Source of the DNA: JBFFXF01 sp041569895
Lineage (GTDB): Bacteria; Planctomycetota; UBA8108; JACQVS01
Assembly (NCBI GenBank): GCA_041569895.1
Contig: JBFFXF010000065.1
Span: 1-30,136 of the forward strand
Length of the DNA stretch: 30,136 nucleotides
Direction of reading: 5' to 3'
The notes beneath the pieces are model-generated. The model was not told the DNA's origin, searched no databases, and saw only the letters and a program-made list of their open reading frames with translations. Both the position numbers and the translations under genes were made by a program. Shown here in pieces: positions 7,958-15,954 of the stretch (position 1 is the first letter of the stretch; each line of letters opens with the position of its first letter).

Positions 7958-8307
7958 GACTCGATCTCCAGTTCCAGATCTCGAAGGATCAGTTCCTCGC
8001 CCTGCGTGATGTCGACGCACGAGGAGGAGCAGCGCGGGCAACGGAAGCAGGACCGTTCCTGGTCGAAGTCCTCCCCGCAGCGCCTGCAGCGCAGTCTGAC
8101 GGGCAGCCGGCGGACCTCGAGCTCCGCGTTCGCGATGCACGGTCCCGACGGACGGAAGGCGAGGAACGCGCTCTCGAGGAGCTCCGGCACGACGTTCGAG
8201 AGGCCGCCGACCTCGACCACGATGCGGAGAGCGCGCCGCGCGCCGTGCTCCCGCACGATGCCCTCCACCTGCGAGTAGAGCGCCTGGACGATCGAGATCT
8301 CGTGCAT
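7954..8307 (-). CDS. hypA: Hydrogenase nickel chaperone HypA
   Basis: 117 residues. Starts MHEISIVQAL, giving the nickel-binding N-terminus with His2 and Glu3. The zinc site is formed by two CxxC pairs, CRRC (about 74-77) and CPRC (about 89-92), an arrangement typical of HypA/HybF. HypA binds nickel and, with HypB, delivers it to the large-subunit precursor. It starts one base after the hypE stop and overlaps hypB by four bases, so the HypA and HypB partners are translated together. Confidence 0.95.
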   Translation of the reverse strand: MHEISIVQALYSQVEGIVREHGARRALRIVVEVGGLSNVVPELLESAFLAFRPSGPCIANAELEVRRLPVRLRCRRCGEDFDQERSCFRCPRCSSSCVDITQGEELILRDLELEIES

Positions 8308-8308
8308 G

Positions 8309-9361
8309 TCAGCAGATCCTCGGCAACTGTTCTCCGGAGAGCATGTCGAGGACGCGGCTGCCGCCGAAGCCCGTCGACAGGCGCACCACGCCGGGATGGT
8401 CGTCGACGACCTCGCCGATCACCCGCGCGTCCCTTCCGAGCGCGCTGCGCCGCATGGTCCGGAGCACCTCGTCACCGCATCCGGCGGCGACGAACGCCAC
8501 GCACTTTCCCTCGTTGGCCACGTAGAGCGGATCGAGCCCGAGCACCTCGCACGCTCCCCGGACCTCCTCGCGGACCGGCACGCGCTCCCCCTCGATCCTG
8601 ATCCCGACGCGGGCGCTCCGCGCGATCTCGTTGAGCACCGACGCAACGCCTCCCCGCGTCGCGTCGCGGAGCGCGTGGACCCGGTCACCCGCGCACGCGA
8701 GGACCGATTCGACGAGCGGCCAGAGGGAGGCCGTGTCGCTCGCGAGCTCGGTGTCGAACGAGAGCCCGTCTCGCAGGGAGAGGATGCTGATGCCGTGCTC
8801 CGCGATCGATCCACTGACAAGGACGCTGTCTCCCGCGGAGACGCGCCGCGGAGAGATCTCGATGCCCGGGACGATCTCGCCGATCCCGGTCGTGGTTATG
8901 AAGATGCCGTCCCCCTTGCCCCGCTCGACCACCTTGGTGTCTCCGGTCACCACCTGCACCCGCGCCGCCCGGCTGGACTCACTGACGGACCGCAGCACGC
9001 GGGAGAGATCCGAGAGCGGGAACCCCTCCTCGAGGATCAGCGAGAGCGCCAGGAAGAGAGGTCGCGCGCCGCACATGGCGAGGTCGTTCACCGTGCCGTG
9101 GACCGCGAGCGAGCCGATGTCGCCGCCGCGGAAGAAGGGCGGAGAGACCACGAAGCTGTCGGTCGTGAGAGCCAGCCGATCGCCTCGCGGCGCCGGCACG
9201 ACGGCGCCGTCGTGAAGCTCGCGAAGGGCGTCGTTGTCGAACGCGGGGAGGAAGAGCTCCGTGACCAGCCGGTGCGTGAGCTTTCCCCCGCCACCGTGTC
9301 CGAGGGTGACGAGCTCACGAGTCCGGCTCGGGACTGGACATTCAAACCGCATGGTCGACAT
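8309..9361 (-). CDS. hypE: Hydrogenase maturation factor HypE
   Basis: 350 residues from ATG 9361 (GGAAG seven bases upstream); ATG 9352 is an equally plausible start preceded by GAGG. PurM/AIR-synthase-like ATPase: LVTLGHGGGGKLTHRL near the N-terminus, DSFVVSPPFFRGGDIG for the ATP site, and the diagnostic C-terminal PRIC. The final Cys accepts the carbamoyl group from HypF and is dehydrated with ATP to thiocyanate, then passed to the HypC-HypD iron centre. The C-terminal tail is complete, indicating a functional enzyme. The start overlaps the hypD end. Confidence 0.95.
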   Translation of the reverse strand: MSTMRFECPVPSRTRELVTLGHGGGGKLTHRLVTELFLPAFDNDALRELHDGAVVPAPRGDRLALTTDSFVVSPPFFRGGDIGSLAVHGTVNDLAMCGARPLFLALSLILEEGFPLSDLSRVLRSVSESSRAARVQVVTGDTKVVERGKGDGIFITTTGIGEIVPGIEISPRRVSAGDSVLVSGSIAEHGISILSLRDGLSFDTELASDTASLWPLVESVLACAGDRVHALRDATRGGVASVLNEIARSARVGIRIEGERVPVREEVRGACEVLGLDPLYVANEGKCVAFVAAGCGDEVLRTMRRSALGRDARVIGEVVDDHPGVVRLSTGFGGSRVLDMLSGEQLPRIC

Positions 9362-10448
9362 CCTCGTACTTCCGGAACGCGTGGTACGCCGAGCAGGCGC
9401 CCTCCGTCGACACCATCGGCGCGCCGAGCGGCGTCTCGGGAGTGCAGTCGCGCCCGAAGGCGGGACAGTCGGCGGGTTTGGCCTTTCCCTGCAGGACGGC
9501 GCCCGCGATGCAGCGCGTCGACTCCTCGCTGGCGATCCCGGCGACGTGGAACCGGCGCTCGGCGTCATGGCGCGCGTAGCGCTCCCGGAGACGCAGCCCG
9601 CTGCGCGGAATCGCGCCGACACCCCGCCACGTCATGCCGGTGATCTCGAGCACCTCGTCGACGATGCCGCGCGCCCGCTCGTTGCCGTCACGACGCACCG
9701 AGCGGGCGGACTGGTTGCGCACCTCGGCGCGCCCCTCCTCGAGCAGGTCGACGAGCACCGCGAGCCCGTCGAGGAGGTCGAGGGGCTCGAACCCTGCGAC
9801 CACGAAGGGAATCCCGTACTCCGCCGCGAGCTCCTCGTACTCCTCGCAGCCCATGATGGTGCAGACGTGTCCGGGAGCGATGAATCCCTGCACGCGGCAG
9901 TCCGCGTCGTCGAGGAGGAGGCGGATGGCGGGAGGCACGCGCACGTGCGACACCAGCACGGAGAAGTTTTCCCGGCCCTTCTCGGCGGCGAGCCAGACGG
10001 CCATCGCGTTCGCCGGAGCCGTGGTCTCGAAGCCGACCGCGAAGAAGACGACCTCGCGCTCGGGGTGCTCCTCGGCGATGGCGAGCGCGTCGATCGGCGA
10101 GTACACGACCCGGACGTCGGCGCCCCGGGCGCGCGCATCGAAGAGATCACCGTTCGAGCCGGGGACTCGCATCATGTCGCCGAAGGTCGCGAAGATCACG
10201 CCGGGGCGTGACGCGATGGCGATGGCGCGGTCGATCTTCTCGAGCGGCGTCACGCAGACCGGGCAACCGGGTCCGTGGATCATCTCGACGCTGTCGGCCA
10301 GCAACCGGTCGATGCCGTAGCGGATCAGAGTGTGCGTCTGGCCGCCGCAGATCTCCATGACGCGCCAGCGGCGGCTCGCGCGTCTGCCGATCCTCTCGAC
10401 GAGAGCACGCGCCGCGCGAGGATCGCGATACTCATCGAGAAACCTCAT
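9342..10448 (-). CDS. hypD: Hydrogenase Fe-cofactor assembly protein HypD
   Basis: 368 residues from ATG 10448, which overlaps the hypC stop by ATGA. Conserved features seen: MEICGGQTHT with Cys34, GPGCPVCVTP with Cys62 and Cys65, GFETTAPANA, GFIAPGHVCTIMG, and the C-terminal Cys cluster (TRCIAG, DCPAFGRDC, GACSAYH) that binds a [4Fe-4S] cluster. HypD holds Fe(CN)2CO together with HypC and provides redox chemistry for ligand attachment. Full length for the family. Confidence 0.95.
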   Translation of the reverse strand: MRFLDEYRDPRAARALVERIGRRASRRWRVMEICGGQTHTLIRYGIDRLLADSVEMIHGPGCPVCVTPLEKIDRAIAIASRPGVIFATFGDMMRVPGSNGDLFDARARGADVRVVYSPIDALAIAEEHPEREVVFFAVGFETTAPANAMAVWLAAEKGRENFSVLVSHVRVPPAIRLLLDDADCRVQGFIAPGHVCTIMGCEEYEELAAEYGIPFVVAGFEPLDLLDGLAVLVDLLEEGRAEVRNQSARSVRRDGNERARGIVDEVLEITGMTWRGVGAIPRSGLRLRERYARHDAERRFHVAGIASEESTRCIAGAVLQGKAKPADCPAFGRDCTPETPLGAPMVSTEGACSAYHAFRKYEDVDHAV

Positions 10449-10729
10449 GCTCCGTTGTCTCCCGCTGGCGAGGACGCACCACCGGCGAGCTCCGACGCCT
10501 CGAGCGCGTCGATCTCCTCGAGGTACTCGAAGACCCGCCGCGCCTCGTCCTCGTCGACGCGACTGATCGCGAAGCCGACATGGACGACGACGTAGTCCCC
10601 GACTCGGGCCTCCGGCGTGTACGACAGGTTGACGTCCCGGACAACGCCCCCGAACTGCACCTTGCCGTGGACGAGCCCGATCTCGTCTCGCTCGACGCTC
10701 ATCACCTGTCCGGGAATTCCGAGACACAT
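10445..10729 (-). CDS. hypC: Hydrogenase chaperone HypC
   Basis: 94 residues starting MCLGIPGQVMSV, with the essential Cys2 exposed after Met removal. The ATG at 10729 has GGAGGGAG upstream; the longer open frame to 10780 would bury Cys2 and is rejected. Family role: carries the Fe(CN)2CO unit with HypD and delivers it to the large-subunit precursor. The C-terminal tail after about residue 75 is Ala/Gly rich and poorly conserved. It overlaps the end of the upstream protease gene by 28 bases. Confidence 0.95.
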   Translation of the reverse strand: MCLGIPGQVMSVERDEIGLVHGKVQFGGVVRDVNLSYTPEARVGDYVVVHVGFAISRVDEDEARRVFEYLEEIDALEASELAGGASSPAGDNGA

Positions 10730-11289
10730 GGCTCCCTCCGACTCCGTGTCCTGTCGCGATCCTGCGATACGTCCAGCCACTCGCGGAGTATCGCCTCCGC
10801 CCGATCGACGAGATCCAGGAGCGCTTGCCGGACGACGACGGACAGCTGCGCCGAGGGGTGTGTCGACTCGGGAATCATGCCGAGGAGGCGCACCGACCTG
10901 CGCGGCCCGCCGTCGCGAAAGTGGAGCAGGGCGAGGAGGTCCGTCAGCGAGAGGTCGTGCACCGAGAGCTTCACCGGGAGCGAGGCCAGGAGGTCTCCGT
11001 CGGCGAATTCGAGGATGGTTCCCGGCTGGCCGTCGGCCCGGACCGCGTCGAGGATGAGGAGCCTGGGCGGACGGGACTCCGTCTCTCCGGTCGCGTCTCC
11101 TTCCATGAAGGGAAGCAGCAGGAGGCCCCTCGTGCCGCCGTCGACGTACTGGACGCGCGGGTGAGCGAAGCGCTGCTCGAGGATGCGGAGCGCGTGGACA
11201 CCGAGCCCCTCGTCGCCGAGGAGGACGTTCCCGAGCCCGAGCACGACGACGCGCGATTCGTCCCGGTGTATATCGCGCTCAATCTTCAT
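10702..11289 (-). CDS. hyaD: Hydrogenase maturation protease (HyaD/HybD family)
   Basis: 195 residues. Motif GLGNVLLGDEGLGVHAL at about 18-34, LILDAV and SVHDLSL supply the nickel-sensing acidic and His residues (Glu27, Asp81, His111). This endopeptidase recognises nickel in the large-subunit precursor and cuts after the His of the C-terminal CxxCxxH motif. A tail of about 40 residues rich in Arg and Asp extends past the usual end and overlaps hypC. Start ATG at 11289 overlaps the cytochrome b end by 11 bases. The presence of a dedicated protease fits the 15-residue tail on the large subunit. Confidence 0.93.
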   Translation of the reverse strand: MKIERDIHRDESRVVVLGLGNVLLGDEGLGVHALRILEQRFAHPRVQYVDGGTRGLLLLPFMEGDATGETESRPPRLLILDAVRADGQPGTILEFADGDLLASLPVKLSVHDLSLTDLLALLHFRDGGPRRSVRLLGMIPESTHPSAQLSVVVRQALLDLVDRAEAILREWLDVSQDRDRTRSRREPCVSEFPDR

Positions 11290-12004
11290 GTTCCGAGAGC
11301 TCCTCCCGCAACAGCAGCTTTTTTCCCGAGATCATCGTCTCGGCCCCGGTGGAGCGGCTGAAGACGGTCGTGTAGATCACCAGGTAGAGGTGGACGATGA
11401 GGAAGACGGCGAAAAACCACAGAGTCAGGTGGTGGACGAGGCGCACGGTGTTCAGGTTGTTGCCGAAGAGCCACAGCCCCCACGCCGCGATCGTGCGCCA
11501 GAACGCCGAGTAGTGGGCGTGAGCGTGAAGTGTGAAGCCGGTGATCACCGAGAGCAGGACGCCGAGGTAGGCGACGAGATAGCTGACGTTGGCCAGCGGG
11601 GTGTGACCGCGGTAGACGCGAAAGGTCCCGCGAGGATAGAGCAGGTCCCCGGTCTCCTCGGCGATGCCCTTCCAGCGTCGACGCGTGATGGGCAGCATCG
11701 TGGTCCAGCGGCAGAAGCGATTCCCCACGAATCCCCAGTAGAGACGCACGAGGAAGGTCGCCAGGAGAACGTACCCCGCGACGACGTGGATGAAGCGGAT
11801 GGTCCCGAGGCTGAACGTCTCGGACGCCTCGGTCGGCGCCGAGAAGGGCGGCCGGCCGATCAGGAAGCCGGTGATCCCCAGGACGAGAATCGCGAGCGTC
11901 ATCAGCCAGTGGGTCACGCGGACGGGTCGCTCCCAGACCTCCACGGAGATGACCTCGACCTTGCTTTCCCTCTCGTGCATGACCGGTGACTCGTGCACTG
12001 GCAT
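11279..12004 (-). CDS. hyaC: [NiFe] hydrogenase cytochrome b subunit
   Basis: 241 residues from ATG 12004; GTG 12013, which overlaps the large-subunit stop as GTGA, is an alternative. HyaC/HupC-type integral membrane cytochrome with four predicted helices (about 33-50, 67-88, 130-155, 185-210). Candidate heme ligands are in RVTHWLMT (His32), RFIHVVAGY, LVHHLTLW and IVHLYLVIY. It accepts electrons from the small subunit and passes them to the quinone pool, which makes this a membrane-bound uptake-type enzyme. Position directly after the large subunit is the standard order. Confidence 0.92.
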   Translation of the reverse strand: MPVHESPVMHERESKVEVISVEVWERPVRVTHWLMTLAILVLGITGFLIGRPPFSAPTEASETFSLGTIRFIHVVAGYVLLATFLVRLYWGFVGNRFCRWTTMLPITRRRWKGIAEETGDLLYPRGTFRVYRGHTPLANVSYLVAYLGVLLSVITGFTLHAHAHYSAFWRTIAAWGLWLFGNNLNTVRLVHHLTLWFFAVFLIVHLYLVIYTTVFSRSTGAETMISGKKLLLREELSEHED

Positions 12005-12009
12005 GTGGT

Positions 12010-13725
12010 TCACCGAACCTTCACGCGGACGATCTCTCGACCGTCGGAGTCATAGACGTGCGCGGCGCACGCCATGCATGGGTCGAAGGAGTGCACCGTG
12101 CGGAGGATCTCGACCGGCGCCCGGGGGTCCCGGATCGGCGTGCCCTCGAGGGCCGCCTCGTACGGCCCGGGCTGACCGCGCTCGTCCCTCGGACCGCCGT
12201 TCCACGTCGAGGGAACGACGATCTGATAGGCGTCGATCTTGCCGTCGCGGATGGATACCCAGTGACCGAGAGATCCGCGCGGCGCCTCCATGAAGCCCTG
12301 GCCACGGGCCTCCCTCGGCCAGGTCGACGGTGTCCAGCGCGCCTTGTTGAAGGTGCTCGTGTCGCCTCCCTTGATGAGCTCCACGACGCGGTTGTAGGCG
12401 CGCGACAGATACTCCGCGAGCACCCACGCCTCGATGCCTCGAGCGGCGGTGCGCCCGAGTGTCGAGAAGAGGGCCGACGCCGGAACCTGGAGCTTGCCGA
12501 GCGCGGCGTCCACCTTCTCCTTGACCGACTCGTGCCCGCGAGCGTACGCGATGAGCATCCGGGCGAGCGGTCCCACCTCCATGCTGTGCCCGCGCCAGCG
12601 CGGCGACTTCAGCCAGCTGTATTTCCCGTCGACGTCGAGTTGCGTGTACGGCGGCCTCGGCCCGGTGTAGCCCGGGGCCGTCTCGCCGTCGAAGGGGTGG
12701 AGTCTCGCGGCGTCGCCGCTCGCGTAGCGGAACCAGGAGTGCGCGATGGCCTCCTGCACCTGCTCCGGGTCTCGCGGGTCCACGTCGTGAACCGTCGACA
12801 GGTCTCGATCGAGGATCGCCCCGCGTGGGAGGAAGAGCCGATCGACGTCGCTCATCGATCCGGCGGGCAGGTCGCCGTAGGAGAGATAGTTCCCGACGCC
12901 GCCTCCCCACTGCGCCCAGTCCTTGTAGAACCCGGCGACGGCGAGGAGGTCGGGCACGTAGACCTTCTCGACGAACTCCTGGATGTCGTCTATGTGCCCC
13001 TTGATCCGGGCGAGGACCTCGGCGTTGACGACCGCCGGGGAGGAGAGGTTGACCGACACCGGCACGCCGCCCACGACGAAGTTCGGATGCGGGTCCTTCC
13101 CGCCGAGGAGTGTGAGGATGGCGATGACGTGCCGCTGCCAGTCGAGCGCCTCGAGGTAGTGCGCCGTGCCCAGAAGATCGACCTCGGGCGGCAGGGCATA
13201 GGCCGGATGGTCCCAGTACGCCCCGGCGAAGATGCCGAGCTGCCCCGAGTCGACGAACTTCTTGAGCTTCTCCTGGAGCTCCCGGAAGTAGCCCTCGCTC
13301 GAGCTCGGCCAGGAGGAGATCGACTGCGCGAGCTCGGACGTCTTCTTCGGGTCGGCCGTGAGGGCGCGGGGGACGTTGACCCAGTCGAGCGCGTGCAGGT
13401 GATAGAAGTGCATGGTGTGGTCATGCACGTTCTGGGTCGCGAGGATGAGGTTGCGGAAGGCCTGGGCCAGCGCCGGCACCTCGATGCCGAGCGCGTCCTC
13501 GACGGCGCGCACGGACGCGAATGCGTGGACGGTCGTGCAGACGCCGCAGATGCGCTGGGCGAAGGCCCAGGCGTCGCGCGGATCTCGCCCGATGAGGATC
13601 TGCTCGATCCCGCGCCACATGGTGCACGAGGAGTACGCGCGCTGGATCGTACCGCCGTCGACCTCCGCCTCGATGCGAAGGTGCCCCTCGATACGCGTGA
13701 TGGGATCGATCACTATGCGAGCCAT
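12010..13725 (-). CDS. hyaB: [NiFe] hydrogenase large (catalytic) subunit
   Basis: 571 residues. N-terminal signature IDPITRIEGHLRIE, first nickel-binding pair RICGVC (Cys60, Cys63) and second pair DPCMACAAH (Cys550, Cys553) with His556. The 15 residues after His556 (VYDSDGREIVRVKVR) are the extension removed by the maturation protease. All four nickel ligands are Cys, so this is not a NiFeSe enzyme. AAGGAGG precedes the ATG at 13725. Reaction: H2 to 2 H+ and 2 electrons, carried out with the small subunit on the outer face of the cytoplasmic membrane after Tat export. Confidence 0.97.
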   Translation of the reverse strand: MARIVIDPITRIEGHLRIEAEVDGGTIQRAYSSCTMWRGIEQILIGRDPRDAWAFAQRICGVCTTVHAFASVRAVEDALGIEVPALAQAFRNLILATQNVHDHTMHFYHLHALDWVNVPRALTADPKKTSELAQSISSWPSSSEGYFRELQEKLKKFVDSGQLGIFAGAYWDHPAYALPPEVDLLGTAHYLEALDWQRHVIAILTLLGGKDPHPNFVVGGVPVSVNLSSPAVVNAEVLARIKGHIDDIQEFVEKVYVPDLLAVAGFYKDWAQWGGGVGNYLSYGDLPAGSMSDVDRLFLPRGAILDRDLSTVHDVDPRDPEQVQEAIAHSWFRYASGDAARLHPFDGETAPGYTGPRPPYTQLDVDGKYSWLKSPRWRGHSMEVGPLARMLIAYARGHESVKEKVDAALGKLQVPASALFSTLGRTAARGIEAWVLAEYLSRAYNRVVELIKGGDTSTFNKARWTPSTWPREARGQGFMEAPRGSLGHWVSIRDGKIDAYQIVVPSTWNGGPRDERGQPGPYEAALEGTPIRDPRAPVEILRTVHSFDPCMACAAHVYDSDGREIVRVKVR

Positions 13726-13747
13726 GGCAGCCCTCCTTGACGGCTGC

Positions 13748-14899
13748 TCATTCCGAGTCCGGCCGCTCCTGCTCGCGGGTTTCCCCTTCCTTCTTCGCGA
13801 GCCTGTCGGCCTTCCTTTCGGCGCGCCGCATCAGCGCGGTGTAGACGGCATGCGCGGCCACCGCCGCTCCGGTGAGGGCCACGGCGCCCCCACCGATCCT
13901 GTCCGCCTGCGCCTCGACGCCGAAGCCCGTCGGCACCTCCGGAAGCCGTTCATAGAAGGGGGTGAACCGGTCCCAGAAAGCCCTCTCGGAGCAGCCGATG
14001 CACGGGTGCCCCGCCTTGACGGGCCAGCTTGTCCCCATGTTCCACCGGAGCGCCGCGCAGACGTTATACGTCTGCGGGCCCTTGCAGCCGAGCTTGTAGA
14101 GGCAGTAGCCCTGGCGCGCGCCGTAGTCGTCGAAGGACAGCGCGAACTGGCCGGCGTCGAAGTGGGGCCGGCGCTCGCAGGTGTCGTGGATCCGTTTGCC
14201 GAAGGCGAAGAGCGGTCGCTTCTGCGCGTCGAGCTCGGGAAATCGGCCGAAGACCAGGTAGTGGACGAGGAGCCCCATGAGCACGTCCGGATTCGCCGGA
14301 CAGCCGGGGAGATTGATCACGGGCTTGTCGTGGATGAGGCTCTCCACTGCCACCGCGCCCGTCGGGTTCGGGCGAGCCTGGGGGAGCCCGCCGAACGCCG
14401 CGCACGTGCCGACGGCGACGAAGGCCAGCGCATACGGCTCGATATCCTTGAGGATCTCGACGGCCGTCTTGCCTGCGATCGTGCAGTAGACGCCATCGCC
14501 GGCGAGAGGCACGGAACCCTCGACGATGACGAGCACCTTGCCGCGGTTCTTCTCGAGGGCCTCGCGTCTGGCCTCCTCCGCCGATTCGCCTGCCGCCGCC
14601 ATCAGCGTCTCGTGGTAGTCGAGCGAGATCGACTCGAGAAGGGCCTCGGCGACAGACGGCGAGTTCGCTCGCGTGAACGATTCGGTGTTTCCCGCGCAGT
14701 CCTGGAACTCGAGCCAGACGACCGAGGGCCGTTTGCCACTGGCCGGATCGACGGCTTCGGCGATGCGGGGAATCGCGGCCTCGGAGAGCCCGAGGAGGAC
14801 GGCCATGCGCCCGCAGAATCGGAGGAATTCACGCCGGCTGGCCTCGCTGTCGGCGAGGGAATTCCTCTCCCAGCGGTCGAGGATGTCGAGAGCACCCAT
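13748..14899 (-). CDS. hyaA: [NiFe] hydrogenase small subunit, Tat-exported
   Basis: 383 residues from ATG 14899 with GGAGG upstream. Twin-arginine signal SRREFLRFCG at 21-30. Fe-S ligands: Cys68 in FQDCAGNTES, Cys166 in GTCAAFGG, Cys200 in LPGCPANPD, then His238, Cys241, Cys266, Cys272 (distal) and Cys281, Cys300, Cys303 (medial). The second Cys of the usual proximal-cluster CxxC is Asn71 here. A membrane anchor at about 336-357 (GGGAVALTGAAVAAH) precedes a charged cytoplasmic tail. It relays electrons from the NiFe site to cytochrome b. First gene of the operon; the rest follow with gaps under 25 bases or overlaps. Confidence 0.96.
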   Translation of the reverse strand: MGALDILDRWERNSLADSEASRREFLRFCGRMAVLLGLSEAAIPRIAEAVDPASGKRPSVVWLEFQDCAGNTESFTRANSPSVAEALLESISLDYHETLMAAAGESAEEARREALEKNRGKVLVIVEGSVPLAGDGVYCTIAGKTAVEILKDIEPYALAFVAVGTCAAFGGLPQARPNPTGAVAVESLIHDKPVINLPGCPANPDVLMGLLVHYLVFGRFPELDAQKRPLFAFGKRIHDTCERRPHFDAGQFALSFDDYGARQGYCLYKLGCKGPQTYNVCAALRWNMGTSWPVKAGHPCIGCSERAFWDRFTPFYERLPEVPTGFGVEAQADRIGGGAVALTGAAVAAHAVYTALMRRAERKADRLAKKEGETREQERPDSE

Positions 14900-14969
14900 G
14901 GCGGCCTCCTTTCGGGCTGCGCCAGATGCCGTGACCCCCTGACGGAGGTGTGACGGAAGGGCAGAATTC

Positions 14970-14983
14970 GCAAGACCTGTGCC
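14970..14983 (-). promoter_or_regulatory. Candidate sigma-54 promoter of the hydrogenase operon
   Basis: On the minus strand GGCACAGGTCTTGC, with GG and GC ten bases apart, matches the -24/-12 pattern GGCAC-N5-TTGC. It lies about 70 bases upstream of the small-subunit ATG, giving a leader of roughly 59 bases. Hydrogenase operons of several proteobacteria are known to use sigma-54 with an NtrC-type activator. No activator gene lies in the window. Confidence 0.4.
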
Positions 14984-15044
14984 GTGGAGCGAGCAATCCT
15001 CGACATCACCCGGGCGCGGCACGTTACCCCGGCGTCCTCCAGCC

Positions 15045-15066
15045 GGAAAATGCGAAGGAGTTCGCA
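15045..15066 (-). terminator. Intrinsic terminator after the lipoprotein gene
   Basis: On the minus strand TGCGAA-CTCC-TTCGCA forms a six-pair hairpin followed directly by TTTTCC, about 50 bases after the lipoprotein stop at 15116. It would separate this gene from the hydrogenase operon transcribed in the same direction. Confidence 0.6.
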
Positions 15067-15115
15067 CCCTGGGTGAGTTTTCCCGCCGATTCCCGTTCCA
15101 GCGCGGTCGGGAGGC

Positions 15116-15715
15116 TCACCCCGTGGCCGAGCCCTCGGGTGGAGCGCTTCGCACGAACTTGACCGGCTTCGTGAAGGCTCCCTCCGTGTCCGCGTGCTTG
15201 ATGACGAACGCCTGGAGCTCTGCCGTCGACGCGGTCAGGACGATCTTCCCGTCGACGGCCTCGTGCCGCAGGGCGCCGGGTTCCGTCTTCAACAGTTCCT
15301 TCAGCCAGCCGTAGTCGAGCGAGGACAGGCTGAAACTCGTCTCCGCGAACTCCACCCGGTAGAACGTGTGCAGCGGCAGGAAATGCCACTTGTAGAAGTC
15401 GTTCTCGGCGATCGTCGTCTCCTCGGGGTAGAAATCGAGAAAGAGCGACTCACCGACCTTCGCGAGATGCGCGACAAAGCGACCCGTCCTCCCCTGCCGG
15501 TCGGAGAAGACGAAACCATAGGCGTTCTCGCCACGACGGGTGAATTCCCACCGCTCGGGGGAATCGTCTCGCGCCCAGACCCCGACCAGCGCAGGCCGGA
15601 AGACGAGGTCCTTCTGCGTGTAGATCCCGTGCAGCGAGGGGATGCAGCCGCCGAGAGCGACCAGCCCGGCCAGCGCCATGATCCGGACGGCGTGTTTCGT
15701 GTCCTTCCTTTTCAT
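15116..15715 (-). CDS. Hypothetical lipoprotein
   Basis: 199 residues. N-terminus MKRKDTKHAVRIMALAGLVALGGC is a lipoprotein signal with lipobox ALGGC and lipidated Cys24. The mature part reads like a small beta-rich domain (VGVWARDDSPERWEFTRRGENAYGFVF...), recalling secreted lipocalin-type or DUF domains with a W-x-F core, but I do not recognise the family. The ATG at 15715 follows GGGAGGAG. It lies upstream of the hydrogenase operon on the same strand, separated by a terminator, so a link to hydrogenase is unlikely. Confidence 0.8.
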   Translation of the reverse strand: MKRKDTKHAVRIMALAGLVALGGCIPSLHGIYTQKDLVFRPALVGVWARDDSPERWEFTRRGENAYGFVFSDRQGRTGRFVAHLAKVGESLFLDFYPEETTIAENDFYKWHFLPLHTFYRVEFAETSFSLSSLDYGWLKELLKTEPGALRHEAVDGKIVLTASTAELQAFVIKHADTEGAFTKPVKFVRSAPPEGSATG

Positions 15716-15954
15716 CGTGGGCTCCTCCCGATTTGCTCGTCCCGGTTCCGCGGAACCGCAGGGCCCTCCAGAAGACAAAACGCGCAAAATCCGTACCCCG
15801 GCGGCGCGCCGCGAAGGTATTCGACAAGGCCAGAGACCCGCTTCCGCCGGCAGCGCAGGCACGACAGCCCCTGCGCGTGACACCAGCGCTCTCACCGGGG
15901 ACAATGGACAGGGCGGCTCCTGGCGGATGCACGTGTTTGAGCCTGGGCAGTGGC
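15716..15954. other. Divergent promoter region
   Basis: 239 bases between the leftward lipoprotein and the rightward zinc-ribbon gene. The frame of the latter stays open through it (to 15733), but the translation is Arg/Pro rich and unlike a protein start. No clear promoter boxes were identified. Confidence 0.3.

Noticed and set aside
7280..8140. hypB as two genes or a frameshift
   Set aside because: The two parts are in the same frame, separated only by one TGA and six sense codons before the next ATG; the second part alone would lack the P-loop.
10445..10780. HypC start at 10780
   Set aside because: It would bury the essential Cys2 of MCLGIPG; ATG 10729 has a good ribosome-binding site.
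12010..13725. NiFeSe-type large subunit, considered because of the hypB TGA
   Set aside because: All four nickel-ligand codons in the large subunit are Cys codons.
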